Below, piece by piece: positions 52,844 through 62,900 of a stretch of 64,000 nt of DNA; position 1 is the stretch's first letter; each line of letters opens with the position of its first letter. Location: assembly GCF_019222765.1 (NCBI RefSeq), contig NZ_CP078145.1, positions 6,882,001-6,946,000 of the forward strand, in the 5' to 3' direction. The position numbers and the translations under genes were made by a program. Source of the DNA: Nocardia iowensis (GTDB taxonomy: Bacteria > Actinomycetota > Actinomycetes > Mycobacteriales > Mycobacteriaceae). The notes beneath the pieces are model-generated. The model was not told the DNA's origin. It made no database searches and saw only the letters and a list, made by a program, of their open reading frames with translations.

Positions 52844-54145
52844 CTACCTCCCCGCCCGTTCGCCCGATCGATCGGCCCGTGCACCGGAACGCGCGATGGA
52901 CCGGACGATCTCGCCGGTCCGCACCGCGATATTGGACAGCAGCGACGACGAGAGCCCATGGGTGTGCTCGGTGCCGCCCTGCAGATAGATGTCGCCGGGC
53001 AGCGGCGCGGTCGGCACCAACCGGTAGTCCCGTGTCACCTGCGGTCCGGCAGTGTCGAAGGCCACGGATCCGGCCACTTCGCCGAGCAGGCCACGCACGT
53101 CGCCCGGCCGGAAACCGGTGGCGCACACCACCGCATCGCAGACCAGCGTCTCGGTGAGCCCGGTCGGGCCGTGCGTCACGTCGACCCGCACCCCGGCACC
53201 GGAATCATCGATGCCGGTGACCGCCGAGGCGCCGTGCATGAACAGCCGCCGGGTGCCTGCCACCCGTTCGGCGTACTCGTGCCCATACAGCTGCTCGATC
53301 AGCGAGGGCTCCACCGCGGAGTAGTTGGTGCCGCGGTGGTAGTTCATCAACTGCTTGCGCAACTCCGGTGAGGCCGCGTAGAAGTCGTCCACCGCCGCGG
53401 GGTCGAATACCCGGTTCGCGTACGGACTGTCGTCCGCGGGGCTGAGCCCGTATTTGCCGAAAACCGCGTGCACACAGGAATCTCGATAGCTCTGGTGCAA
53501 GTGCCCGACCACTTCGGCCGCGCTCTGCCCGGCCCCGATCACCACGAACCTGTTGTGCCGCAGCCGCGGTAGCGCGTCGAGCTGGGGCAACAGCCGATGG
53601 CTGTGGAACACCCGCTCGGTGGCCACCACGCCGTCCGGCAGGCGTGCCGAAAGGCCCACTGCCACCACGATATTCCGGGCCCGCAGCACACCATCGGCGC
53701 GGCCGCTTAGCCGGATCTCGAAGCAGTCACCGGTCGCGGCGACCGAGACCGCCGTGGTGCCGAAGTCCACCTGGACGTCCACCGTCCGTGCGGCCCAGCG
53801 CAAGTAGTCCTGGAACTCCAGGCGCGTCGGACGGAAGGTCTGCAGATTGATGAAGTCGGTGAGCCGGTCGTGCTCCTTCAGGTAGTTCAAGAAGCTGTAT
53901 CGGCTACGGACATTGCGCTGCGTGACGAGGTCTTTGAGGAACGAGATCTGCATCGTCGCACCGGGCAGCAGCATCCCGGGATGCCATTCGAAGCGTTCTT
54001 TCGCCTCGACGAACCGGGCGGTGAGCCGCTGGCCCCGCGCGAGGTCGTGGTTGTGCTCCTCGAGCGCGATCGCCAACGCCAAATTCGATGGCCCGAAACC
54101 GATTCCGGCAATGTCGACGATCTCGTCCGCGACTTCGACCGTCAT
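52844..54145 (-). CDS. L-ornithine/L-lysine N-monooxygenase (siderophore)
   Basis: This protein of about 433 residues is a flavin-dependent N-hydroxylase. It has an FAD site (DIAGIGFGPSNLALAIAL), substrate region GMLLPGATMQISFLKDLVTQRNVRSRYSFLNYL, NADPH site (VVIGAGQSAAEVVGHLH) and the ATGF motif (VCATGFRPGDV). It makes N5-hydroxyornithine or N6-hydroxylysine for siderophores. The NRPS A-domain code points to hydroxyornithine. The ATG at 54145 overlaps the carrier-protein gene by four bases; a longer frame upstream is a shadow. Confidence 0.92.
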   Translation of the reverse strand: MTVEVADEIVDIAGIGFGPSNLALAIALEEHNHDLARGQRLTARFVEAKERFEWHPGMLLPGATMQISFLKDLVTQRNVRSRYSFLNYLKEHDRLTDFINLQTFRPTRLEFQDYLRWAARTVDVQVDFGTTAVSVAATGDCFEIRLSGRADGVLRARNIVVAVGLSARLPDGVVATERVFHSHRLLPQLDALPRLRHNRFVVIGAGQSAAEVVGHLHQSYRDSCVHAVFGKYGLSPADDSPYANRVFDPAAVDDFYAASPELRKQLMNYHRGTNYSAVEPSLIEQLYGHEYAERVAGTRRLFMHGASAVTGIDDSGAGVRVDVTHGPTGLTETLVCDAVVCATGFRPGDVRGLLGEVAGSVAFDTAGPQVTRDYRLVPTAPLPGDIYLQGGTEHTHGLSSSLLSNIAVRTGEIVRSIARSGARADRSGERAGR

Positions 54146-54390
54146 GCCTGATCCGCGGGTGCGAGGACATCGAGCCAGACGCTCAGTACCGGCTCGGCGG
54201 CCAGGGTCGCGAAGTCCGCCTGCTCGGCGCCGCCGGACCGCCACTTCTCCACCAGCGACATCAGCCGCACCGAATCCAGGCCCGCGTCCGTCAGATCCGC
54301 GTCTGCTGGCACCTCGTGCGGTGCCACACCCAACGCGGCCGCGACATCGGCGATCACGTCCTGGCGCCCGATCGTAGCCGACGTACTCAT
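54142..54390 (-). CDS. Aryl carrier protein (stand-alone)
   Basis: This 82-residue protein has one phosphopantetheine site, DAGLDSVRLMSLVEKW, with the serine in DS. It lies just after an isochorismatase gene. In EntB and DhbB the carrier is fused to isochorismatase; here it is separate. It should hold 2,3-dihydroxybenzoate as a thioester after EntE-like adenylation. The ATG at 54390 follows GGAGGA. Confidence 0.88.
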   Translation of the reverse strand: MSTSATIGRQDVIADVAAALGVAPHEVPADADLTDAGLDSVRLMSLVEKWRSGGAEQADFATLAAEPVLSVWLDVLAPADQA

Positions 54391-54421
54391 GGTTCTCCTC
54401 CGTGTGTTCCGCAGGCCCGCG

Positions 54422-55069
54422 TCAGGCCGCATTCGATTGCCGCAGCGCGTATTCCAGCGCGTCGGTCGTCGTCACCGCACCGCAGCGGCGGGCGACGTAG
54501 TTCATCGCCATCACGTGTTCGTCGCGCCCGAAGTCGGCGGTCGCGTCCAGCACGACGAACGGCTTGATGTCGTTCATGAACGCGTCCGCGGCGCTGAGCA
54601 TGCAGCCCATGTGGGCGTATACCCCGGTGATGACGAGCTGATCGCGGTTGTAGTGATTCAGCAACTCGCGCAGGTCGGTCCGTTGAAAGGCGGAGTAGCG
54701 CCACTTGGTGACCTGAATGTCGGCCGGGCCGGGCGCGAGTTCGGTCACCACTTGGGTGGCCGGTCCGTTACTCAGCCCACTGCCCCAGAAATCCGCGAGA
54801 ATGCCACGGCGCGAGGGATGTTGATCGCCGGGCTGCATGGTGTAGATGACCGGTATGCCCGCCGCGTTGCACTGTTCGCGCAGGCGCCGGATGTTCGCGG
54901 TGACGGTCGCGATCGGATCGCGGTCCGCCTGATACGCGTCGATGAAATACCGCTGCATGTCGTGGATCAGCAGCGCGGAGCGCGACGAATCCAGCGACCA
55001 TGGCACCTGATTGGCGACGACGTCTTCGCGCGCCGGTATCGCATACGGTGCTATCGGCGGGATGGCCAA
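54422..55069 (-). CDS. Isochorismatase (EntB-like, without carrier domain)
   Basis: This 215-residue protein has the isochorismatase fold: [34 protein letters not shown] and [21 protein letters not shown]. It converts isochorismate to 2,3-dihydro-2,3-dihydroxybenzoate plus pyruvate. It ends before the carrier domain that EntB has. The start is TTG at 55069 with AGGAG upstream. No isochorismate synthase (entC) is seen in the window. Confidence 0.92.
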   Translation of the reverse strand: MAIPPIAPYAIPAREDVVANQVPWSLDSSRSALLIHDMQRYFIDAYQADRDPIATVTANIRRLREQCNAAGIPVIYTMQPGDQHPSRRGILADFWGSGLSNGPATQVVTELAPGPADIQVTKWRYSAFQRTDLRELLNHYNRDQLVITGVYAHMGCMLSAADAFMNDIKPFVVLDATADFGRDEHVMAMNYVARRCGAVTTTDALEYALRQSNAA

Positions 55070-55104
55070 CAGTCTTCTCCTGTTCGGTGGGTCGGTGCGG
55101 TCGG

Positions 55105-55914
55105 TCAGGCGTCGAAGGTCGCGCCGCCGTCGACGCGCAGGTCGTGCATGGTGATGTGGCGGGCCCGGCTGGAGGCCAGGAAGTAGATGCCCTCGGCGAC
55201 GTCCTCGGCCTGCGCCACCCGGCGCAGTGGAATGCCGAGGCGAAAGTTTTCGGGGTCACCCGCGAGGACCCGATCGCGCGCCGCCGCCGGCAGTTCGGCG
55301 GCATCGTCGGTCCACATGGCGCGCAGCATGGCCGTGTCGGTGGAACCCGGCGACACCATGTTCACCCGGACGCCGCTGGCCGCCACCTCGAGTCCGAGGG
55401 CCATGGCGAAGGCCTTCGAGGCCGCCTTGGACGCACCGTAGGCCGCCATGCCGACCCGAGGGGTGGTGGCGGCATTCGACGTGACGACCACGATCGACCC
55501 CCCGCCGCGGGCGGCGAGCACGGCGGCGGCGCGCCTGGTGACATTCATCGTCCCGGTCGCGTTCACGGCGAGGCAGCGATCCCATTGGGCGCCGGTCAAT
55601 TCCGCCACGGCACCCGTTTCCAGGACGCCCGCGGCGTGCACGACGGCTTCGATCGGACCGATACGCTCGACAGCGGCGGCGAAGGCGCGGTCGACGGAGT
55701 CCGCATCGGTCACGTCCACCTGCTCGGCATGTGTGACGCTCGCCACGCGGGTCGAGTGAATCTCGGATGCGGTGCGGTGCACCGACGGATCGTGATCCCA
55801 GAGCACGACCGGCACGGCCGACCTGGCGGCGAAGATCTCGGCCGCCGCCCGCCCGATGCCACCGGCGGCTCCGGTGATGATCACACCGCCTCCCAAATCA
55901 CTCTCCCTGAACAT
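55105..55914 (-). CDS. 2,3-dihydro-2,3-dihydroxybenzoate dehydrogenase (EntA-like)
   Basis: This 269-residue short-chain dehydrogenase has the NAD site VIITGAAGGIGRAAAE, catalytic serine region VVVTSNAATTPR and YxxxK (AYGASKAAS). It ends with TMHDLRVDGGATFDA. With the isochorismatase it forms 2,3-dihydroxybenzoate. The ATG at 55914 is at the edge of an IdeR-like box shared with the divergent entE-like gene. Confidence 0.9.
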   Translation of the reverse strand: MFRESDLGGGVIITGAAGGIGRAAAEIFAARSAVPVVLWDHDPSVHRTASEIHSTRVASVTHAEQVDVTDADSVDRAFAAAVERIGPIEAVVHAAGVLETGAVAELTGAQWDRCLAVNATGTMNVTRRAAAVLAARGGGSIVVVTSNAATTPRVGMAAYGASKAASKAFAMALGLEVAASGVRVNMVSPGSTDTAMLRAMWTDDAAELPAAARDRVLAGDPENFRLGIPLRRVAQAEDVAEGIYFLASSRARHITMHDLRVDGGATFDA

Positions 55915-55932
55915 ATGCTTAGCCTAACCTTA
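55914..55932. promoter_or_regulatory. IdeR/DtxR-type iron box in divergent promoter
   Basis: TATGCTTAGCCTAACCTTA matches the IdeR consensus at about 14 of 19 positions, with a strong TTAGnCTAACCT half. It lies between the entA-like and entE-like genes and overlaps the entA-like start codon region. It should couple both operons to iron. Confidence 0.65.
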
Positions 55933-55982
55933 ATTCTTCATAGAAGTAAACCGGAGCCGTTTCGGTAAGAAGGAGTTCGAAA

Positions 55983-57626
55983 GTGCCGTCCCAATCTGAC
56001 CTAACCCCTTGGCCCGCAGCAGAAGTCGAGGCCTACCGTGCGCTGGGGTACTGGACCGGCGAGACCTTCGGCGACATGCTCACCGCCCGCGCCACCGCGA
56101 CGCCGGACGCGATTGCCGTGGTCGACGACCGGAACCGCTGGACTTACGCCGAGCTCGACGAACGCGCAAGGTCGCTGGCGTCCGGGTTCCTCGGGCTCGG
56201 CATCGCGCCGGGCGATCGGGTGCTGGTCCAGCTGCCCAATATCGCGGAGTTCGTCGAGGTGATCTTCGGACTGTTCTACGCTGGCGCGCTGCCGGTCTTC
56301 TGCCTGCCCGCGCACCGGCAGTCCGAGCTGATCCCGATCGCGCAGGCCAGTGGCGCGGTGGCGATGGTGACCTGCCACCACCACCAGACCTTCAACCACG
56401 CCACGCTCGCCGCGATCCTGCGCGACCACGCCGCCGACCTGCGGCACCTGATCATCGTCCCGGACCACAAGCGACCCGCGCTGCCTGGCGGCACGCATGC
56501 CCTCGACGACCTGCGGGCCGCACCGCGGGATCTGCCTGCCGTCGCCGCATCCGATATCGCGTTCCTGCAGCTCTCCGGCGGCAGCACCGGGATTCCGAAG
56601 CTCATCCCGCGCACGCACGACGACTACCTGTACAGCGTGCGGCGCAGCGCCGAGCTCTGCCGACTCGACAGCAGCAGCGTCTACCTCGCGGCTTTGCCGG
56701 TGGCACACAACTTCCCGATGAGCTCGCCGGGAATCCTGGGCGCGCTGTGGGCGGGTGGCACCGTGGCGCTGGCCATCGATCCCTCCCCCACCACCGCGTT
56801 CAGCGCGATCCAGCGGTTCTCGGTGACCATCACCGGACTGGTGCCGCCACTGGCCAGGCTCTGGGTGGAACGCGCGGAAGCCAGTACCGCCTATGACATT
56901 TCGAGCTTGCGGGTGCTGCTGGTCGGTGGCGCCCGCTGCCCGGACGAACTGGCCCGCCGCCTCGGCCCCGCCCTCGGCGTGACCGTGCAGCAGGTGTTCG
57001 GCATGGCCGAGGGCCTGGTCTGCTACACCAGGCTCGACGATCCCGAGGAAGTGATTCTCGGCACCCAGGGCCGCCCGATGTCCGAGCACGATCAGGTCGC
57101 CGTGGTCGACGAGCACGGCGACCCCGTCCCACCGGGCACCGACGGACTGCTGATCACCAAGGGCCCGTACACGATTCGCGGTTACTACCGCAATCCCGAA
57201 GCCAACGCGTCGTCGTTCACCGAGGACGGCTGGTACCGCACCGGTGATGTCGTGAACCTGCGCGCGGACGGCAACCTGGTGGTCAAGGGCAGGCTCGGCG
57301 ACCGCGTCAACCGTGGCGGCGAGAAGATCTCCGCCGAGGAAGTCGAAGCACATCTGTTGGACCATCCATTGATCCGGGACGCGGTGGTGGTGTCGGTCCC
57401 GGACGAGCGGCTGGGCGAACGCAGTTGCGTGTTCGTGCTCGCCGCCGATCCCGCCACCCCGCCCGCGCTCGGCCAGATCCGCCAGTTCGTGCGCGAGCGC
57501 GGCGTGGCGACCTGGAAGATTCCCGATCTGCTCGAGGTCGTCGACAGCTTCCCGGAGACCGGTGTCGGGAAGATCAGCCGGCGCAGCCTGCGGGCCGAAC
57601 TGAGTGCGCGAGCGGCCAATTCCTGA
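55983..57626 (+). CDS. 2,3-dihydroxybenzoate-AMP ligase (EntE/DhbE-like)
   Basis: This 547-residue adenylating enzyme has LQLSGGSTGIPKLIPRTHDDY (ATP loop), LPVAHNFPMSSPG and QQVFGMAEGLVCYTRLDD. It also has WYRTGDVV and KGRLGDRVNRGGEKISAEEVEAHL. In the DhbE structure the asparagine after the histidine of AHN binds the 2-hydroxyl, and a serine five residues on distinguishes dihydroxybenzoate from salicylate enzymes, which have cysteine there. Here the serine is present, so the substrate should be 2,3-dihydroxybenzoate. It loads the stand-alone aryl carrier. Confidence 0.93.
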   Translation: MPSQSDLTPWPAAEVEAYRALGYWTGETFGDMLTARATATPDAIAVVDDRNRWTYAELDERARSLASGFLGLGIAPGDRVLVQLPNIAEFVEVIFGLFYAGALPVFCLPAHRQSELIPIAQASGAVAMVTCHHHQTFNHATLAAILRDHAADLRHLIIVPDHKRPALPGGTHALDDLRAAPRDLPAVAASDIAFLQLSGGSTGIPKLIPRTHDDYLYSVRRSAELCRLDSSSVYLAALPVAHNFPMSSPGILGALWAGGTVALAIDPSPTTAFSAIQRFSVTITGLVPPLARLWVERAEASTAYDISSLRVLLVGGARCPDELARRLGPALGVTVQQVFGMAEGLVCYTRLDDPEEVILGTQGRPMSEHDQVAVVDEHGDPVPPGTDGLLITKGPYTIRGYYRNPEANASSFTEDGWYRTGDVVNLRADGNLVVKGRLGDRVNRGGEKISAEEVEAHLLDHPLIRDAVVVSVPDERLGERSCVFVLAADPATPPALGQIRQFVRERGVATWKIPDLLEVVDSFPETGVGKISRRSLRAELSARAANS

Positions 57627-57644
57627 GGAACGGGCCGCCCGCGG

Positions 57645-58898
57645 TCAGTCGCGGCGATCGCCGACCGGTTGGTCGGCGATCGCGGTGGCCGACCAGACCG
57701 GACGCAGCGCGGCGCACAGCAGCACACCGAGAACCGCCGCACCGCAGCCGTAGACGAGCAGCGCCGTGTCGGCCGCGAAGTAGTTGCCGAGCACACCGGC
57801 GACCAGCGACCCGACGGCGGTGCCAGAAACCGCCTGCACCAGCCACAGACTCGATACCCTGCCGCGCAGGTCATCGGGCGTGTGCTGCTGTAGCACGGCG
57901 AATCGGAAGGTGTCGTTCACCGCACGGCCCAGCCCGAACCCGGCCAACCCGAGGACGGCGAAAATCGTTGTGCCGCCTGCTCCGACGACGATCAACGCGA
58001 TCGGCAGCAGCGCCACCGAGGCGAGCAGCGCCCGCCCGTTGCGGTGCACCCGTCCGGTCCAGCCGCTGGTGAACAAGCCCACCAGCGCTCCGGCAGCGGG
58101 TGCGCCGTACAGCAGGCCCAGGACCGCGGGCCCCGTGCCGAGCACCGTGTCGGCGTAGGCGGGTAGCAACACCATCGGCCCGCTGACCAGCATGACCGCC
58201 ATACCGACGAGCAGCGTCCCGCGCACCACCTGGTGGGTGGCGGCGAAACGCAGCCCGGTCAGCAGCGCTCGCAATGGGGGCTCGTGGACCGTTCCGGTGG
58301 GCGGATGTGCCCCGACTTCTTGGAACAGGGTCACCGTCAACGCCGTAGCGCCCGCAGCGACGAAGTAGGTCACCGACACGCCGCCCGCGGCGATGATCAC
58401 ACCGGCCAGACCGGGTGTGACAACGGTGCCCAACTCAGTGGTCAAGGTCATCAGCGCACCCGCCGCCGCCAGCCGGTCCCGGCCGACCAGCGCCGGGGTG
58501 AGCGCCATCAACGCCGAACTGCTCACCCCGCCCGCCACGCCGTCGAGCACGGCCGCGCCATAGATCACCGACAGCATCGGATGATCGAGCAGCGCGTTGA
58601 TACCGAGGATCACGAAGCCGAGTCCCGCGAGCGAACGCGCCAGCTGAATGGTGCGCCGCCGATCGTGCCGATCGGCGAGCACCCCGCCGGACAGGCTGCC
58701 CGCGAACATCGCGACCGCGGTCACCACCGACACCCCCGCGACATGCAGGCTCGACCCGGTGAGCTGGTAGACCTGCACCGGCAGCGCCACCATCAGCAAA
58801 CCGATGCCGAGCAGCGAGATCAGCCGTGCCGCAAAGACATAACGGAAGGCACGGCTGTCCCGCAGCGGTGAGACGTCGATGACCAATCGGCGCAACAC
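57645..58898 (-). CDS. MFS siderophore exporter, EntS-like
   Basis: This 417-residue MFS protein has about 12 hydrophobic segments and the EntS pattern at its start (LRDSRAFRYVFAARLISLLGIGLLMVALPVQV, GGVLADRHDRRRTIQLAR). EntS exports enterobactin in E. coli. Here it should export the mixed siderophore made by this locus. It starts two bases after the end of the binding-protein gene and is convergent with the entE-like gene, 18 bases apart. Confidence 0.88.
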   Translation of the reverse strand: MLRRLVIDVSPLRDSRAFRYVFAARLISLLGIGLLMVALPVQVYQLTGSSLHVAGVSVVTAVAMFAGSLSGGVLADRHDRRRTIQLARSLAGLGFVILGINALLDHPMLSVIYGAAVLDGVAGGVSSSALMALTPALVGRDRLAAAGALMTLTTELGTVVTPGLAGVIIAAGGVSVTYFVAAGATALTVTLFQEVGAHPPTGTVHEPPLRALLTGLRFAATHQVVRGTLLVGMAVMLVSGPMVLLPAYADTVLGTGPAVLGLLYGAPAAGALVGLFTSGWTGRVHRNGRALLASVALLPIALIVVGAGGTTIFAVLGLAGFGLGRAVNDTFRFAVLQQHTPDDLRGRVSSLWLVQAVSGTAVGSLVAGVLGNYFAADTALLVYGCGAAVLGVLLCAALRPVWSATAIADQPVGDRRD

Positions 58899-58900
58899 GA

Positions 58901-59908
58901 CTACCCGAACTTTTTCGCGATGGCATCCAGCGTCGTCAGCGCGCCGTGGTAGTCCGGCCGGTAACTGGTCGCGGGCAGCTCGAAGACCTTGCCGTCCCGG
59001 AATGCGGGCAGGCGGGCGTACAGCGGGTTCTGCGCCAGTTCGGCGGCGCTTGGCCCGCCGACCGGAATCACGAAGGCCATCGGTGCGTCGGCGATCCGGT
59101 CGATCATCTCGAGGCTCACCTCGAAGGAATCCCCCGAGCCGTACAGCGGCGGGTTCCCGGCCTTGGCCAGCACGTCGTCGGCGACGAAGCCCAATTCGGC
59201 CAGCTGGGTGGGCAGCGCGGCGGACTGCGGCACCAGGTACGGCACGCGGTTGCCCACCGAGAGCACGTAGACCACCTTGCCCGCCGGTATCTTGCTCGAC
59301 CCCTTCACCTGAGCGGCCTTGTCTTCGTAGGCCTTCAACAACGCGGGCACCCGATCGGCGCGACCCGACGCGTCGGCGACCATGCGCAACTGTTCCTGCC
59401 AGCTGGTCACCTTGGTCGGTACCAGCACGGTCGGTGCGATCGCGGTGAGCTTGTCGTAGAGCTCACCGGCCTGCACGGCGGTAATGCCCTGGCCGCCGCC
59501 GATGATCAGATCCGGATTCGCATCGGCAACAGCCTCGATGTTCAGCTCCGCGCCCGCGGGCAATTGCTTGCTGCCCTGAGCCTTCGCCTTGTCCGCCCAC
59601 TGTGGCGGGAACCCGCCGTCGAGGTTGGTCACCCCGATCACGCGGGTATCGGTGGCCACCACCGGCGCGTCCAGCGCGTAGAGGTAATCGGCCAGGCTGC
59701 CACTGAGCACCACAATGCGCTTGGCCTCGTGCGGCACGTTCACCGGACCGCGGTCGGTGGTGATCGTCCTGGTGTGGTCCGCTCCGGCGTCACCGTCGGT
59801 GTTCGACGAGCAACCCACCACGAGGGCCAGCGCCATGGACAGGCCGCCGAGCAACGCGACGGCGCGTCGCATTCGTCCGGCGGTAGCGGACGTTCTTGCT
59901 GACTTCAT
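58901..59908 (-). CDS. Iron-siderophore-binding lipoprotein (ABC importer)
   Basis: This 335-residue protein has a lipobox LVVGCSS and a FecB/FepB-like periplasmic-binding fold. Marks are [39 protein letters not shown] and [17 protein letters not shown]. It would bind the ferric siderophore for uptake by an ABC permease, which is not in the window. The ATG at 59908 has AAGGAG upstream and overlaps the NRPS stop by four bases. A longer frame upstream is not supported. Confidence 0.92.
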   Translation of the reverse strand: MKSARTSATAGRMRRAVALLGGLSMALALVVGCSSNTDGDAGADHTRTITTDRGPVNVPHEAKRIVVLSGSLADYLYALDAPVVATDTRVIGVTNLDGGFPPQWADKAKAQGSKQLPAGAELNIEAVADANPDLIIGGGQGITAVQAGELYDKLTAIAPTVLVPTKVTSWQEQLRMVADASGRADRVPALLKAYEDKAAQVKGSSKIPAGKVVYVLSVGNRVPYLVPQSAALPTQLAELGFVADDVLAKAGNPPLYGSGDSFEVSLEMIDRIADAPMAFVIPVGGPSAAELAQNPLYARLPAFRDGKVFELPATSYRPDYHGALTTLDAIAKKFG

Positions 59909-62900
59909 CGATCTCCTTGTGTCGAAAGAACTTCCATGCCGAGTGCCCGATCGATCAGCGGGGCGAGCTGCGCCCACCCGGCCGGTGTCACGAGCCCGGC
60001 GTGGTCGAAGTGGAGGTGGTGGACCACCAGGTCGATGCCGAGCTGCCGCCAGCCCTCGGCCAGTGCCCGCCCTGGCGATTCGGGGCCATCCGGGTACGGC
60101 TGGTCGGCGGTGAAGAGCGTCAGCGGGCCGGAGTAGTCCGGAACCGACGACACCGCAGCCAATTTCACGCATTCGGCGTATCCTGCGCGCAGGGCCGCCG
60201 AGAGCTCGGGATCGCGGACCTCCGGCAGCGCGGCGACCAATGCCTCGATCTCCTCGGTGCTCTCGTGCGCCGCGCTGTTCTCCGGTGCTCCACCGTTATG
60301 CGCAGATCGATCGAGCGGGGCCGAATCGATCAGTCCGGCGTAGGCGACGTGCTCCCCGGCCGCGGTCAACCGCGCCGCCATGGCGTGCACGACATTGCCG
60401 CCGAAGGAGTATCCGAGCAGGTGGTACGGCCCGGTCGGCTGGTGCGCGCGCACCGTGTCGACGTAGCGCGCGGCCAACTCGTCGATCGAATGCGCGGACG
60501 ATCCGCCGTCGAGCGAGGGCAGCTGCAATCCGATCACCGGCCGATCGGCACGCAGCCGACCGGCCAGCGGCAGGAATTGCCACGCGAATCCACCGGCGGG
60601 GTGCACACAGAACAGCGGCGCGTCGGCACCACCATCGCGCAGCACCACGACATGCTCACGGCCGAGCAGCGTTGAGTCCGCCTCGGCGGCAACACCATCG
60701 GTGGCGACACCAGCGGCCGCGCTGTCGAGGTACCCGGCCAGTTCGGCGACCGTCGGCCGTGCGGTGAGCGTGCCGAGCGGCACCGTGACGCCGAACGCGC
60801 GATCCAGCGCACCGAGCAGCCGCATGGCGCGCAGTGAGTCCCCGCCGAGATCGAAGAAGCTCTCTTCGACATCCACCTCGGGCTGTTCGAGCACCTGCTC
60901 GAACACCGCGCACACGGCACGTTCGCGCGCCGTGCGCGGTGCCCGGCGGATCGTCCGCCGTTGCGGTTCCGGCAGTGCCGCGCGATCCAGCTTTCCGTTC
61001 GGGGTCAGCGGGATCGCCTCGATCACGACGACCTCGGCGGGCACCAGTGCGGCGGGCACCAGCGCACGGAGCTCGGGACGTAGATCCCTTGGCACCCAGT
61101 CGGTTTCGGGGACCACATAGCCGACCAGCCGGGCGGTTCCCGACGAATCGGTCGTCACCTTCGCGGCGGCCCGCCGCACGCCGGGCAGCGACGCGAGCGC
61201 GGTTTCGACCTCGGCCAGCTCGATACGCACACCGCGCACCTTGACCTGATGATCGGCACGGCCGAGATATTCCAGCTCGCCATCGGGCCTGCGGCGCACC
61301 AGGTCTCCGGTGCGGTACATGCGGCCGCCGCCGGGCGAGAACGGATCCGCGACGAAGGTGCCCGCGGTCAGCCCGGTCCGGTCGCGGTAGCCGATCGCGA
61401 TGCCGTCGCCGGACAGGTACAGCTCACCCTGGGCGCCGACCGGCACCTCCGCCAGCCCCGAATCGAGCACGCGCGCATGGGCATTGCGCACCGGCCTGCC
61501 CAAACACGGTGTTGGACTGCCGGATGCGGGTGAGCCCAGCGCGTTGATGGTGAATTCGGTGGGACCGTAGAGGTCGTAACCCAGCACATCGGGGTGTTCC
61601 CGCAGCAATGTCCACAGATCGAGCGGCACCGCTTCGCCGCCGAGCAGCACCAGCGCCGGGACGTGCGACCCCGTCAGCAGGCCCGCGGCGATCAGTTCGC
61701 GGGCATAGGACGGAGTCACGTTGACCGCATCGATGCCGACCTCGCGGTAATGCTCGACCAGGGCGGCGGGCTCCAGCCGGGCTCGCTCATCGATCACGTG
61801 CACCTCGTGTCCGGCCAGCAGCCAGAACAATTCCTCCCAGGACATGTCGAAGGAGAAGGACACCGTGTGCGCGACGCGGAGCCGTCCGCGCGCGGCGAAA
61901 CGCTCGGTCGGGCCGAAGATCTCGTCGAGGTGGTTGTGGTACATCGTGGTCAAGCCGCGATGCCCGACGACAACACCCTTCGGTCGGCCGGTCGAGCCCG
62001 AGGTGTAGATGACGTAGGCCGGTTGATCGGCGCTGCTCGGCCCGGCCACTGCCGCGTCGGGGACGGCGGGCGGCGCGACCGCGCCGTCGAGCACGGCGGC
62101 AACCGCCGGTTCGTCGAGCAGTAGTTGCACCCGCGGCCCGTCGCCGTCGACCACGCTGTCCCGATGCACGGTGGTGCTCACCAGCGCCGCCGCGGCACTG
62201 TCGGTGAGCAGATCGCGCAGCCGAGCCGGTGGATGCGTCAAGTCGAGCGGCAGGTAGGCCGCGCCGGTGCGCATGACGGCGAAGATCGCGACCACGTGAT
62301 CGGCGATCCGAGGCAACGCCAGGGCGACCACATCGCCAGGTCCCATCCCTCGGCTCGCGAGCAACCGCGCCATCCGATCCACGCGCGCGTCCATCTCCCG
62401 CGCGGTGAGCGCGACCGAGCCGCACACCAGCGCACAGGCGTCCGGAGTGGCGGCGGCCCGTTCGCGCAGCAGCGCGTCGACGCTGCCGCCCGGCTGGCCG
62501 GGCAGCGGCACCGGCACCCGGTCAGGCGTGAACTCCGGCGAAACAGCCACCGGCGCAACGGTATCGGCGACCACGGTGCGTCCGGCGACGGTGTCCGGCG
62601 TGGCGAACAGGTGCAGGATCTCGACAAGACGATCGAGGATCTCCCGAGCCCGGTTGTCCGGCACCAGGTCCGGTCGATGCTCGAGCGCGATGCGCAGCGG
62701 ATCGGCCGCGACACCCGGGTCGACATCGAGAGTCAACGCGTAGTGCGTGCTGTCGACCGCCTCACGCGACACGACACCGTTGCGTGCGAAAACGTCTGCG
62801 GTAGCGGCACTTCGCGGCAGATTGCGGAACACGTAGAGGGTGTCGAACAGCGTCGGATGGCCGCCCGCGCGCTGGATGCGGCCCAATCCGAGCTGTTGGT

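Noticed and set aside
59909..60172. N-terminal extension of the siderophore-binding lipoprotein frame
   Set aside because: It lies inside the NRPS thioesterase region; the lipoprotein signal and ribosome-binding site place the start at 59908.
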